Source of the DNA: Pseudomonadota bacterium | GTDB lineage: Bacteria > Pseudomonadota > Gammaproteobacteria > Steroidobacterales > Steroidobacteraceae | Direction: 5' to 3' | DNA: 64,000 nucleotides | NCBI GenBank assembly: GCA_021805865.1 | Contig: JAJZDX010000009.1 | Span: 1 to 64,000 of the forward strand | Shown here: positions 1-7,029 of the stretch, one piece after another | Numbering within the stretch: position 1 is the stretch's first letter | How the letters are laid out: every line of letters starts with the position of its first letter | Program-made: the position numbers and the translations under genes | The notes under the pieces: generated by a model | Database searches by the model: none | Told to the model about the DNA's origin: nothing | Seen by the model: the letters and a program-made list of their open reading frames with translations, nothing else

Positions 1-582
1 GCCATAGATGGAGTGGCGCAACTGCCGTCCGAAGTGCGCAATATCCCGGAAGTTGCGCAGGCCCGCGGCATAGGTGTAAGCCGGAACCGCGAGCGTGTAG
101 CGGGCGCCGGTCAGGTTCGGGCCGATGACGTCGATCGAGCGGTCTTTGAGGTAGGGCTTGATGATCGGCGCCTGGGCGGGCATCCAGTTGCCGAGAAACA
201 CATCGATGTCGCCCTGTTTCATCGATGCGAAGGTGACCGGCACCGACAGCAGCGTGACCTTGGGCCGGTAGCCCAGGTCCTGAACGATGTCGCTGAAGAC
301 GGCGGTGGTGGCGGTGACATCCGCCCAGCCGATGTTCGAGAGGCGGATGGTGCGGCATTGCGGGCCGTCGCGCACGGGAGCCGGCTGGACGGGAGCTGGC
401 TGGACGGGGGCGGCGGCGGGTGCGGCGGCGGACACGTCCGCCCGGACCGGCCCGAGGGAGGCCAGCGTCGCGAGCGCGAGAGCCGCCAGACCAAGCCCCG
501 GTATACGGATGCGGCGGGGAGCGCGCGAAGGCGGCTTTGCGGGACGCTCGAGCGTGTCTGGATGAGGATTTCGCTCGGACAT
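1..582 (-). CDS. choX: Choline ABC transporter substrate-binding protein (3' end cut by window)
   Basis: Periplasmic binding protein that captures choline for an ABC importer. The 194 codons present run open from ATG at 582 to the window edge, so the C-terminus is missing. The N-terminus is basic (residues 22-26, APRRIR) and followed by a hydrophobic stretch ending near VRADVSA, a signal peptide. Pro/Ala-rich repeats (PVQPAP) link it to the mature domain, which begins near CRTIRLSNIGW. The motifs GWADVTATTA and FLGNWMPAQ are characteristic of ChoX/ProX-type quaternary-amine binding proteins, where Trp residues form the choline cage. It lies 70 bp downstream of betC on the same strand, so sulfatase and uptake protein are probably co-transcribed. 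No good Shine-Dalgarno is visible before the ATG. Family assignment is strong; choline rather than betaine specificity is inferred from motifs and the neighbour. Confidence 0.85.
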   Translation of the reverse strand, partial: MSERNPHPDTLERPAKPPSRAPRRIRIPGLGLAALALATLASLGPVRADVSAAAPAAAPVQPAPVQPAPVRDGPQCRTIRLSNIGWADVTATTAVFSDIVQDLGYRPKVTLLSVPVTFASMKQGDIDVFLGNWMPAQAPIIKPYLKDRSIDVIGPNLTGARYTLAVPAYTYAAGLRNFRDIAHFGRQLRHSIYG

Positions 583-652
583 GGCGCCAGATGTTCGTTG
601 TCGCGGAACGCCCCGATGGACCCGGGTCAGCCCGACCCGCAGGCTCGGGCTA

Positions 653-2179
653 TCATGGGGACCTCGGAAAGCGCGCGGCCGCCTCAATCTCATCCAGTGT
701 CTTGGTGTCACGCACGTACTGTTGGCTCGCGTCGATCGTCGGCTGGTAGTCCCACGGGGTGCGCTGTCCGAGGCGCAGGGCCGAGGCGACGAGCCGCCGC
801 CGCCGCTGGCTCGCGAGCACCTGGGCATTCAGCGACTCGAGTGACCAGCGTTCGCGTACCTGTGCCCGAAATTGACCGGCGGACTGCGGATCCGAGCCGG
901 CGAGGTTGCGCAATTCATCCGGATCTTGGGACAGATCGTAGAGCTGGTCGGGATCGGCGGGGCAATGAATGAACTTATGGCGCCCCCGGCGGATCATGAC
1001 GATCGGCGCCACCGCTCCCTCGGCCAGGTATTCGCCGAGCATCTCATCGTGGCCGCCCCTGCGCTCGAGATGCGGCAGAAGGCTGCGGCCCTCGAGCCCG
1101 GTGGCGTACTGCGGCGCTCGCCCGTCACCGGCGATCTCGGCGAGCGTCGGCAGCAGGTCGATCGAGGAGACCGATTGGGAGACCGTGCCGGGCGCGAACC
1201 GGCGCGGCGCGTGCACCAGAAGGGGAATCCGGCTGGCGGGCTCGAAGAAGCTCATTTTGTACCAGAGGCCCTTCTCCCCGAGCATCTCGCCATGATCGGC
1301 CAGCAGGACGACGATGGTGTCCTCCGCAAGCCGCGCCTGTGCCAGGGCGCTCAACACCGACCCGAACTGATCGTCCACGTAGGAGACCGCTCCATAGTAG
1401 GCGTGGCGCGCCGCGCGAATCTGCTGGGCGGTGATCGGCTGCGCATCCATGCCGCACACGTGTCGCAGCCGTCGGGAGTGCGGATCGAGGTCCTCGGGAG
1501 CGATCTGCACGCGAGGCATGTCGATCTCGGCATCGTCGTAGCGGTTCCAGTACTCGGTGGGAATCGCGAACGGATCGTGCGGGTGAGTCAGGGATACCAC
1601 GAGGCAGAACGGCCGCGGGTCGTTGCCCCGCGCGATATCGAACAGCCGGCGCTTGGCCTGAAAGGTCACCTCATCGTCGAAATCGACCTGATTGGTGCGC
1701 ACGCACGCGCCCGCGCGCGTGACCGAGTCCATGTTGTGGTACCAGCTCGGGCGATCGGCGAAATTCGACCAGTCGGGCGTCCAGCCGAAGTCGGCCGGAT
1801 AGATGTCGGTGGTCAGCCGCTCCTCGAAGCCGTGCAGCTGGTCGGGTCCGCAGAAATGCATCTTGCCGCTCAATACCGTGCGATAGCCGGCAAAGCGCAG
1901 ATAGTGCGCGAAAGTCGGTACATCGGCCGGCAACTCCGCGGCATTGTCGAAGGCGCCGATCGCCGAGGGGAGCCGGCCCGTCATGAAGGCGAATCGCGAG
2001 GGCGCGCACAGCGGACTGCTGCAGTACGCGGATTGAAAGAGGACACCGTTCTCGGCGAGCGCATCCAGATGAGGCGTCTTCGCCACGCGGTTGCCATAAG
2101 CGGGGAGGGCCGAGGCGGCGAGCTGATCGGCCATGAGAATCAGAAAGTTCGGTTTGCGCGCCATGTCTTTTTCCGTCAT
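653..2179 (-). CDS. betC: Choline-sulfatase
   Basis: Hydrolyses choline-O-sulfate to choline and sulfate, feeding glycine betaine synthesis or carbon and sulfur supply. The 508-residue protein has the alkaline-phosphatase-like sulfatase fold. CAPSR at residues 58-62 carries the Cys that is converted to formylglycine, LMADQ near residue 16 supplies metal-binding Asp, and GKMHFCGP and LADHGEMLGEKGLWYK carry further active-site residues. The C-terminus (RRRRLVASAL...PWDYQP) resembles the C-terminal extension specific to choline sulfatases. Two in-frame starts exist: 2179 (MTEKD) and 2164 (MARKPN). The second has GGAAAAAG just upstream and may be the real one. The gene diverges from a LysR regulator across 87 bp and precedes choX, the classical arrangement of choline-sulfate loci. 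Confidence 0.93.
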   Translation of the reverse strand: MTEKDMARKPNFLILMADQLAASALPAYGNRVAKTPHLDALAENGVLFQSAYCSSPLCAPSRFAFMTGRLPSAIGAFDNAAELPADVPTFAHYLRFAGYRTVLSGKMHFCGPDQLHGFEERLTTDIYPADFGWTPDWSNFADRPSWYHNMDSVTRAGACVRTNQVDFDDEVTFQAKRRLFDIARGNDPRPFCLVVSLTHPHDPFAIPTEYWNRYDDAEIDMPRVQIAPEDLDPHSRRLRHVCGMDAQPITAQQIRAARHAYYGAVSYVDDQFGSVLSALAQARLAEDTIVVLLADHGEMLGEKGLWYKMSFFEPASRIPLLVHAPRRFAPGTVSQSVSSIDLLPTLAEIAGDGRAPQYATGLEGRSLLPHLERRGGHDEMLGEYLAEGAVAPIVMIRRGRHKFIHCPADPDQLYDLSQDPDELRNLAGSDPQSAGQFRAQVRERWSLESLNAQVLASQRRRRLVASALRLGQRTPWDYQPTIDASQQYVRDTKTLDEIEAAARFPRSP

Positions 2180-2245
2180 AAGCCGGGTCGGAGCAGATTC
2201 ACATCATCCCTTGATCGGGCCAGCGGGTGAAGGAATAATCTCTTC

Positions 2246-2255
2246 ATACTGGTAT
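2246..2255. promoter_or_regulatory. Candidate regulator site between betC and LysR gene
   Basis: A short inverted repeat (ATAC-TG-GTAT) lies 11 bp before the LysR ATG in the 87-bp divergent intergenic region, and CTGGTA is repeated at 2261-2266. The position suits a LysR autoregulatory site, but the arms are only 4 bp, so this is a weak call. Confidence 0.3.
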
Positions 2256-2266
2256 AAGATCTGGTA

Positions 2267-3190
2267 ATGCCCAGGCGTTTCTCGCGATTGCCGCCGCTCA
2301 ATACGCTGCTCGTGTTCGAGGCGGCGGGCCGGCATTTGAATTTCAGCGCCGCCGCGGCGGAATTGGGCATGACCCAGCCTGCGGTGAGCCACCAGGTGAG
2401 CTTTCTCGAGACCCGACTGGGGCTGCCGCTCTTTCGCCGGCTGCATCGCGGCGTGGTCCTCACCCCCGCGGGCGCGCAGCTGCTCGATGCCGTAAGCCAG
2501 GGACTGACCACGATTCATGATGCCGCCACGGCCTTGCGCCGGCACAGCGGGCCGAAGATCCTGCATGTCTTCACGGATTACGGGTTCGCCGCCTGGTGGC
2601 TCATCCCCCGGCTCGGGCGCTGGAGCGAGCGTGCGCCGGAGGTGGAGGTGCAGCTCGTCACCGCGCAGCGGCAGGTCGATTTGCGCCAGGCGGAAGCCGA
2701 CGTCGCGGTGTGGTTCGGAGACGGCGCCTGGCGTGCCAGCCGCATCGTGCAGTGGTTTCCGGAGACCGTCTATCCGGTCTGCAGTCCGGAGCTCGCCCGC
2801 CGTCATCCGGTGCCCGACGCCGCGGCCCTTCGCAACCAGCGGCTGCTGCACGTCGCGGAGGTGGATCCGCCCCTGTGGATGTCCTGGTCGGACTGGTTCG
2901 CCGCGGAGGGCGTGCCGATGGGTCCGAGGTCGCATGATCTGACATTCAATAACTATCAGCTCGTCCTGCAGGCGGCGCTCCTCGGCCAGGGGGTCGCGCT
3001 CGGCTGGCGGCCGCTGATCGACGATCTCGTTCAGAACCGGCAGCTCGTCTGTCTGAGCGAGGCTCCCCTGCGCACCGAGCGCGGCTACTATATCGTGGAG
3101 CCCCCCGGCCGGGGGGAGAACCAGGTGGTCGCCGATTTTCACCGCTGGCTCATCGAGGAGCGCGGCGCCGCCGCGCAGTTCCCTTCCTGA
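2267..3190 (+). CDS. LysR-family regulator of choline-sulfate use
   Basis: Transcription factor of 307 residues. The N-terminal winged helix-turn-helix spans about residues 8-68; the recognition segment includes AAAAELGMTQPAVSHQ and is followed by FLETRLGLPLFRR, the LysR signature. Residues 90-300 form the periplasmic-binding-like effector domain. It is transcribed divergently from betC-choX, and proteins of this type next to betC are known as choline-sulfate utilisation regulators. The start at 2267 gives the standard LysR N-terminus (MPRRFSRLPPLNTLLVFEAAG). Ligand and DNA target are inferred from context only. Confidence 0.88.
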   Translation: MPRRFSRLPPLNTLLVFEAAGRHLNFSAAAAELGMTQPAVSHQVSFLETRLGLPLFRRLHRGVVLTPAGAQLLDAVSQGLTTIHDAATALRRHSGPKILHVFTDYGFAAWWLIPRLGRWSERAPEVEVQLVTAQRQVDLRQAEADVAVWFGDGAWRASRIVQWFPETVYPVCSPELARRHPVPDAAALRNQRLLHVAEVDPPLWMSWSDWFAAEGVPMGPRSHDLTFNNYQLVLQAALLGQGVALGWRPLIDDLVQNRQLVCLSEAPLRTERGYYIVEPPGRGENQVVADFHRWLIEERGAAAQFPS

Positions 3191-3517
3191 GATTCCCCGC
3201 CGGCGGCCTGCGCCATCGCCGCCGCATACGTGGATGAGAGCCGGTCTCTTGCCGGGCAGGGATGCCGTCAGCTTGCAGCCCGTGGGTTACGTTGCGTCGC
3301 GGCGCGCCCGATCGTGTACCGGGGGTGGGCGCCGGGGGCAAGCGTCGGCGGGCGGCCACGAGGACTCGAGCCTGGCGCATGGACAACGTCGCCGCTTGCG
3401 TTGGTCGAGCTCGGTTGTGTTCGGTGTTACGCACGAGCTAGGTATCTGTCCTGATTCCTCAATTGCTGGGGCGGTAGTAGAAAAGTCTCGAACACGCTTT
3501 GCTTGAGAGGATGACCG
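3191..3517. other. Intergenic region without recognisable gene
   Basis: 327 bp between the LysR gene and the next exported protein. Short open frames on both strands have no recognisable protein character. GAGAGGATG close to 3508 is a plausible ribosome binding site for the next gene. I see no clear promoter or terminator hairpin. Confidence 0.6.
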
Positions 3518-3946
3518 ATGAAATCTCTTCTCGTGCTGACGGCTGCGGCCGCGGTGATTGCCCTGGCGTTGCCCATCGCGTCCTTCGCGCAACGCCCCAT
3601 GCGCGGCGGCTACGGCGGATTGTATGACGTCCAAACCGTTCAAACCGTGTCCGGAGAGGTCATGTCCGTTGAAAAAATCGCGTACGGCAGGCGCGGCTAC
3701 TACGGTGTGCACCTCCTGTTGAAGAGCGCGGAAGGCGATCTGTCAGTGCACCTCGGGCCGAGCTGGTTCATCGACCGCCAGCCGATGAAGATCGAGCCGC
3801 ACGATGTCATCGAGGTCACCGGATCGCGGGTGATCTATGCCGGCAAACCGGTTCTGATCGCCGCGCAGGTCAGGAAGGGCGATGAAAGCCTGAAGTTGCG
3901 CACAGCCGATGGCTTGCCTCTGTGGCGTGGTCCACGGGCGCGGTGA
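3518..3946 (+). CDS. Exported small OB-fold-like protein
   Basis: A 142-residue protein with an N-terminal signal peptide: positive start MKS, hydrophobic residues 4-20, likely cleavage after SFAQ. The mature part begins with Gly/Arg/Tyr-rich sequence (MRGGYGG) and then an all-beta region: TVSGEVMSVEKIAY, LSVHLGPSWFID, HDVIEVTGSRVIYAGKP and LIAAQVRKG. This pattern of short strands with VxGxV and a late VIEVTGS turn resembles small periplasmic OB-fold domains, but I cannot name the family with certainty. It is encoded 54 bp before a di-haem peroxidase on the same strand, so a periplasmic role alongside it is plausible. No Cys residues or haem motif are present. A strong purine-rich site (GAGAGGATG) supports the start. 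Confidence 0.7.
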   Translation: MKSLLVLTAAAAVIALALPIASFAQRPMRGGYGGLYDVQTVQTVSGEVMSVEKIAYGRRGYYGVHLLLKSAEGDLSVHLGPSWFIDRQPMKIEPHDVIEVTGSRVIYAGKPVLIAAQVRKGDESLKLRTADGLPLWRGPRAR

Positions 3947-4000
3947 CCGCGCCTTCCGCTGTGGGTTGCAGGCGCTTGCGGGGAACACAGGACCGGGACC

Positions 4001-5047
4001 ATGAACCTCCGCCACATGGGCATTCTGATCCTCATGGCGTGCGCGCTCGCAAGCGGCGCCGTCGGGGCTGAGGACGCGGCTCGCTGGCAGCCATTGCCTA
4101 CGGTCGCGCCGGCTCCGGCGGACAACCCGACGACGCCGGCTAAGGTGCGTCTGGGGAAGATGCTGTTCTTCGACCCTCGCCTGTCCTCGACGGGCACGGT
4201 CTCCTGCTTCTCGTGCCACAACGTCATGGAAGGCGGCGACGATCATCGGCCGGTGTCGATCGGTGTCGAGGCGCGGCGGGGAGAGCGCAATGCTCCGACA
4301 GTGTGGAACGCGGCCTTTCTCTCGGTACAGTTCTGGGACGGGAGGGCGGCGACGCTCGAGGATCAGGCGAAGGGTCCGCTGGTCAATCCCCTCGAGATGG
4401 GTATGACCAGCCTCAGGGCGCAGATCTTCCGGATTCAACGCATCCCGGGTTACCGTCCCTATTTCGAGAAGGCGTTCGGCCCGGGCAACGTCGTGTCGAT
4501 GGACAACGCCGCGAAGGCGATCGCCGCTTACGAGCGCACGCTCATCACGCCGGGCAGCCCCTACGACCGCTATGTGGAGGGTGATCACAGTGCGCTAACG
4601 GCACGCCAGGTTCGAGGCATGAGGACCTTTGCCGCCGTCGGGTGTGCGAGCTGTCACCAGGGCCCGAACTTCAGCGGCCCGCCGCTGCCGTTGGGTCAGG
4701 GGTTTTTCGTCAAGTTCCCGCTCTATCCCCAAAGCCCTTACGTGGCGAAGTACGGCCTAATGAAGGATTTGGGGCGCTACGACGTGACGCACCATCCGGC
4801 CGAAAAGAATGTGTGGCGGGTTCCTGGTCTGCGCAACCTAGTGTACACCGCGCCGTACATGCACAACGGCTCCGTGAAGACGCTGCCGGAAGCGGTCCGG
4901 GTCATGGCCTCGACCGAGCTGAACCGCACGCTGACGGCGGAGCAGGTCGGGGACATCACCGTCTTCCTCGAGGCGCTGACCGGTCCGTTTCCCAGGCAGA
5001 CCATGCCGCGCCTGCCGCCGACGCCCGGGGACCTGCTCGGACGATAG
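4001..5047 (+). CDS. Di-haem cytochrome c peroxidase (CcpA/MauG family)
   Basis: Exported c-type di-haem enzyme of 348 residues. A signal peptide covers residues 1-23 (hydrophobic GILILMACALASGAVGA). Two covalent haem motifs are present: CFSCH near residue 69 and CASCH near residue 216, dividing the protein into the two cytochrome domains of the family. LFFDPRLSSTGTVSC and the PTVWNAAF/FWDGRAATLEDQA block are family hallmarks, and PYMHNGSVKTLPEAV near the C-terminus surrounds the second-haem ligand region. Bacterial CcpA reduces hydrogen peroxide with electrons from small cytochromes; MauG-like members oxidise protein substrates, and sequence alone does not decide here. It is flanked by an exported OB-fold-like protein and a cytochrome b561, suggesting a small electron-transfer set. 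Confidence 0.9.
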   Translation: MNLRHMGILILMACALASGAVGAEDAARWQPLPTVAPAPADNPTTPAKVRLGKMLFFDPRLSSTGTVSCFSCHNVMEGGDDHRPVSIGVEARRGERNAPTVWNAAFLSVQFWDGRAATLEDQAKGPLVNPLEMGMTSLRAQIFRIQRIPGYRPYFEKAFGPGNVVSMDNAAKAIAAYERTLITPGSPYDRYVEGDHSALTARQVRGMRTFAAVGCASCHQGPNFSGPPLPLGQGFFVKFPLYPQSPYVAKYGLMKDLGRYDVTHHPAEKNVWRVPGLRNLVYTAPYMHNGSVKTLPEAVRVMASTELNRTLTAEQVGDITVFLEALTGPFPRQTMPRLPPTPGDLLGR

Positions 5048-5117
5048 GGGAGATGCCATTGCGTCACGGTGCGCGCAGATTCGGTGAACGATGCGGGGGT
5101 TCATGGAAATGCGGGTC

Positions 5118-5747
5118 ATGAGCGAAACGACTCGCTGCGGGAGCGTCGCGCAGGTCTTGCATTGGACGACGGCTCTGTTGGTGGTCGTGCTGCTCGGGAT
5201 GGGAAAGATGGATCTCCTCGCTGCCGATCATCCCGCAAGCGCGGGGTTCATGTCGCACGGCTCCCTCGGGGTGCTGGTGCTTGCGCTGGTGGCAGCGAGG
5301 CTGCTCTGGCGCCTGGTGAGTCCGGCGCTGGATCTTCCCGCGACGATGACGCGCATCGGCCGGATCACCGCCAGGGTGATGCACGTCTGTCTTTACGTGC
5401 TGCTGATCGCGCTCCCGCTCTCGGGTTGGCTTGCGGCTTCATCCGGGGTCGCCCGTATCAGTCTCTTCGATGTCGCGACTCTTCCCCGTTGGGAGCGTTG
5501 CGAGCCGGCGCAAGCGCGGCCGGCTGCTGCGGCGCGCGTGCGTGCCGCGCCGGAAGGCAATGCGGATGAGGGCGAGGACTTTTCGCAAGAGCTGCACAGG
5601 TTGCCCGGAGACGCTCTGCTCGTTCTCGTGAGCCTGCATTTTCTCGCGGTACTCAAGCACCAGTTCGTCGATCAGGATGGTCTGATCTGGCGCATGCTGC
5701 CCGCCGGCCGGTTGAAATCGGCCGGATCGGGGGACGGCGGCGGATAG
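5118..5747 (+). CDS. Cytochrome b561
   Basis: Integral membrane di-haem b-type cytochrome. The likely start at 5118 (MSETTRCGSVAQ) gives 209 residues; an earlier in-frame ATG at 5091 adds nine residues atypical of the family. Conserved haem-ligand His are in VLHWTT, MSHGSLG, VMHVCLYVL and LVSLHFLAVLKHQF, one per expected transmembrane helix. The C-terminus FVDQDGLIWRMLP is the usual b561 ending. A Pro/Ala/Arg-rich loop around residues 115-150 is longer and more charged than is typical. Located 70 bp after the di-haem peroxidase, it may pass electrons from the quinol pool to a periplasmic acceptor; that partnership is inference. Confidence 0.85.
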   Translation: MSETTRCGSVAQVLHWTTALLVVVLLGMGKMDLLAADHPASAGFMSHGSLGVLVLALVAARLLWRLVSPALDLPATMTRIGRITARVMHVCLYVLLIALPLSGWLAASSGVARISLFDVATLPRWERCEPAQARPAAAARVRAAPEGNADEGEDFSQELHRLPGDALLVLVSLHFLAVLKHQFVDQDGLIWRMLPAGRLKSAGSGDGGG

Positions 5748-5797
5748 TTTCATCGCACAGAGAAGCGCTGTCGGCGCTGCTCGAGGAGCCTGAATTT

Positions 5798-6691
5798 ATG
5801 AGTCAGCAACATGGCAAGCGCCACTGGGGAATCGGCATCCTCGTCGGCTGCATTCTCCTCGGGGCGAATGCGGCCGCGTGGGGCCAGGTCAGCGTGGGTG
5901 TGGGAGTGGCGGTGCCGGGCTTGAGCCTCGGCATCAATATCCCGGCCTACCCGGATCTGGTTCCGATACCGGGCTACCCCGTTTATTACGCTCCGCGGCT
6001 CGGTGTGAATCTCTTCTTTTATGACGGACAGTACTGGCTGTTTGCTGAAGACAACTGGTACTACAGCTCCTGGTACGACGGCCCCTGGTACTTCGCTCAG
6101 CCGGCGTTCGTGCCCGATTTCATATTGCGGATCCCGATCTTCTATTATCGCCGGCCGCCCCCGTATTTCCTCCGTTGGAATCGGCAAGGACCGCCGCGCT
6201 GGGGAGAGCACTGGGGACGCACCTGGCAGGATCGCCGGCGCGGCTGGGACCGCTGGAATCGGGCGGCGCTGCCGCCGCGGGCGCCGTTGCCGAGCTATCA
6301 GCGTCAATATCCGCGCGGCCGCTATCCCGGCCTCGGCGAGCAGCGCAGGCTCGAGAATCGATACTATCCCTTCAGGCCCCGCACTCCAGAGGGTCGTCCT
6401 CCGATGCAGCGGGCGCCCCAGGAGAGAAGGCCCTTCAGGCCTCAGCCGTATCGTCCCTCTCCCGAGCGGGGCCAGCTGGAGAGGCAGCCGCAGGTGCATC
6501 GAGCGCCGCCGGGTGCGACGCCACGGCCCGCTTTCCGCCGGCCCTCTTCGCCCGCCCGCATCGGGGGCCGGGCACCGCAGGTGAGCCGCCGGCCGGGCGC
6601 CGCAGCCGCGCCTCAGCGCAACCCCTCCGGACCTCGAGGTCGTCCGCAGCAGCGGAACGAGGAGCGGCGGCGCGGTCGGCCGCCCGGTTGA
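5798..6691 (+). CDS. Exported Trp/Tyr-rich protein with Pro/Arg-rich tail
   Basis: A 297-residue protein with a signal peptide (hydrophobic residues 10-27, cleavage near AAWGQ). After a Gly/Val segment (VSVGVGVAVPGLSLGINIP), residues 45-110 are dense in Tyr, Trp and Pro, for example YDGQYWLFAEDNWYYSSWYD. This aromatic repeat is typical of small exported envelope proteins of proteobacteria. The C-terminal 170 residues are low-complexity Arg/Pro/Gln-rich sequence, strongly basic and probably disordered. No catalytic motif is visible and I do not recognise a function. It follows the b561 gene by 50 bp, possibly in the same transcript. A cell-wall or outer-membrane association is a guess. Confidence 0.65.
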   Translation: MSQQHGKRHWGIGILVGCILLGANAAAWGQVSVGVGVAVPGLSLGINIPAYPDLVPIPGYPVYYAPRLGVNLFFYDGQYWLFAEDNWYYSSWYDGPWYFAQPAFVPDFILRIPIFYYRRPPPYFLRWNRQGPPRWGEHWGRTWQDRRRGWDRWNRAALPPRAPLPSYQRQYPRGRYPGLGEQRRLENRYYPFRPRTPEGRPPMQRAPQERRPFRPQPYRPSPERGQLERQPQVHRAPPGATPRPAFRRPSSPARIGGRAPQVSRRPGAAAAPQRNPSGPRGRPQQRNEERRRGRPPG

Positions 6692-6739
6692 GAGTCGGGT
6701 GTACCGACAGGGACCCCGTGGTGTCGGGGCCGAGGGGCC

Positions 6740-7029
6740 AGGTGCTCAACGTCCGCGCCGTTGCCATTCCGGCGGAACTCCGGGAAGCGGAGGAGGCGTT
6801 GTCACGGCGCACGTCGGCGCCGCGTGGACGACTGCGGGCCGATGCGCCGACACTGCTCGCCCGGTCCGTGATCGTTCCCGCGCTGCCGCGCTTCTTCGCC
6901 CGATACCCTGACATCGAGCTGGCGCTCGCCTGCAACGAGCGTCACTTCGATCTGGTGTCTGAGGGCATCGATTGCGCCCTGTGGATCGGAGAGGTGGACA
7001 ACGCCGGCCTCGTGGCGAGGCGCGTCGGC
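6740..7029 (+). pseudogene. LysR regulator remnant, 5' fragment without HTH
   Basis: The reading frame gives ELREAEEALSRR, TLLARSVIVPALPRFFARYP and FDLVSEGIDCALWIGEVDN, the linker and start of a LysR effector-binding domain. The roughly 60-residue helix-turn-helix that should precede it is absent; the sequence upstream of about 6740 is unrelated. At 7029 homology stops within ARRVG and resumes at 8991 beyond an insertion sequence. It therefore carries two lesions, loss of the DNA-binding domain and IS insertion, and cannot encode a working regulator. Confidence 0.8.

Noticed and set aside
872-2230. 452-codon plus-strand frame opposite betC
   Set aside because: Arg/Gly/Val-rich translation without motifs; the betC frame on the other strand has clear catalytic residues.
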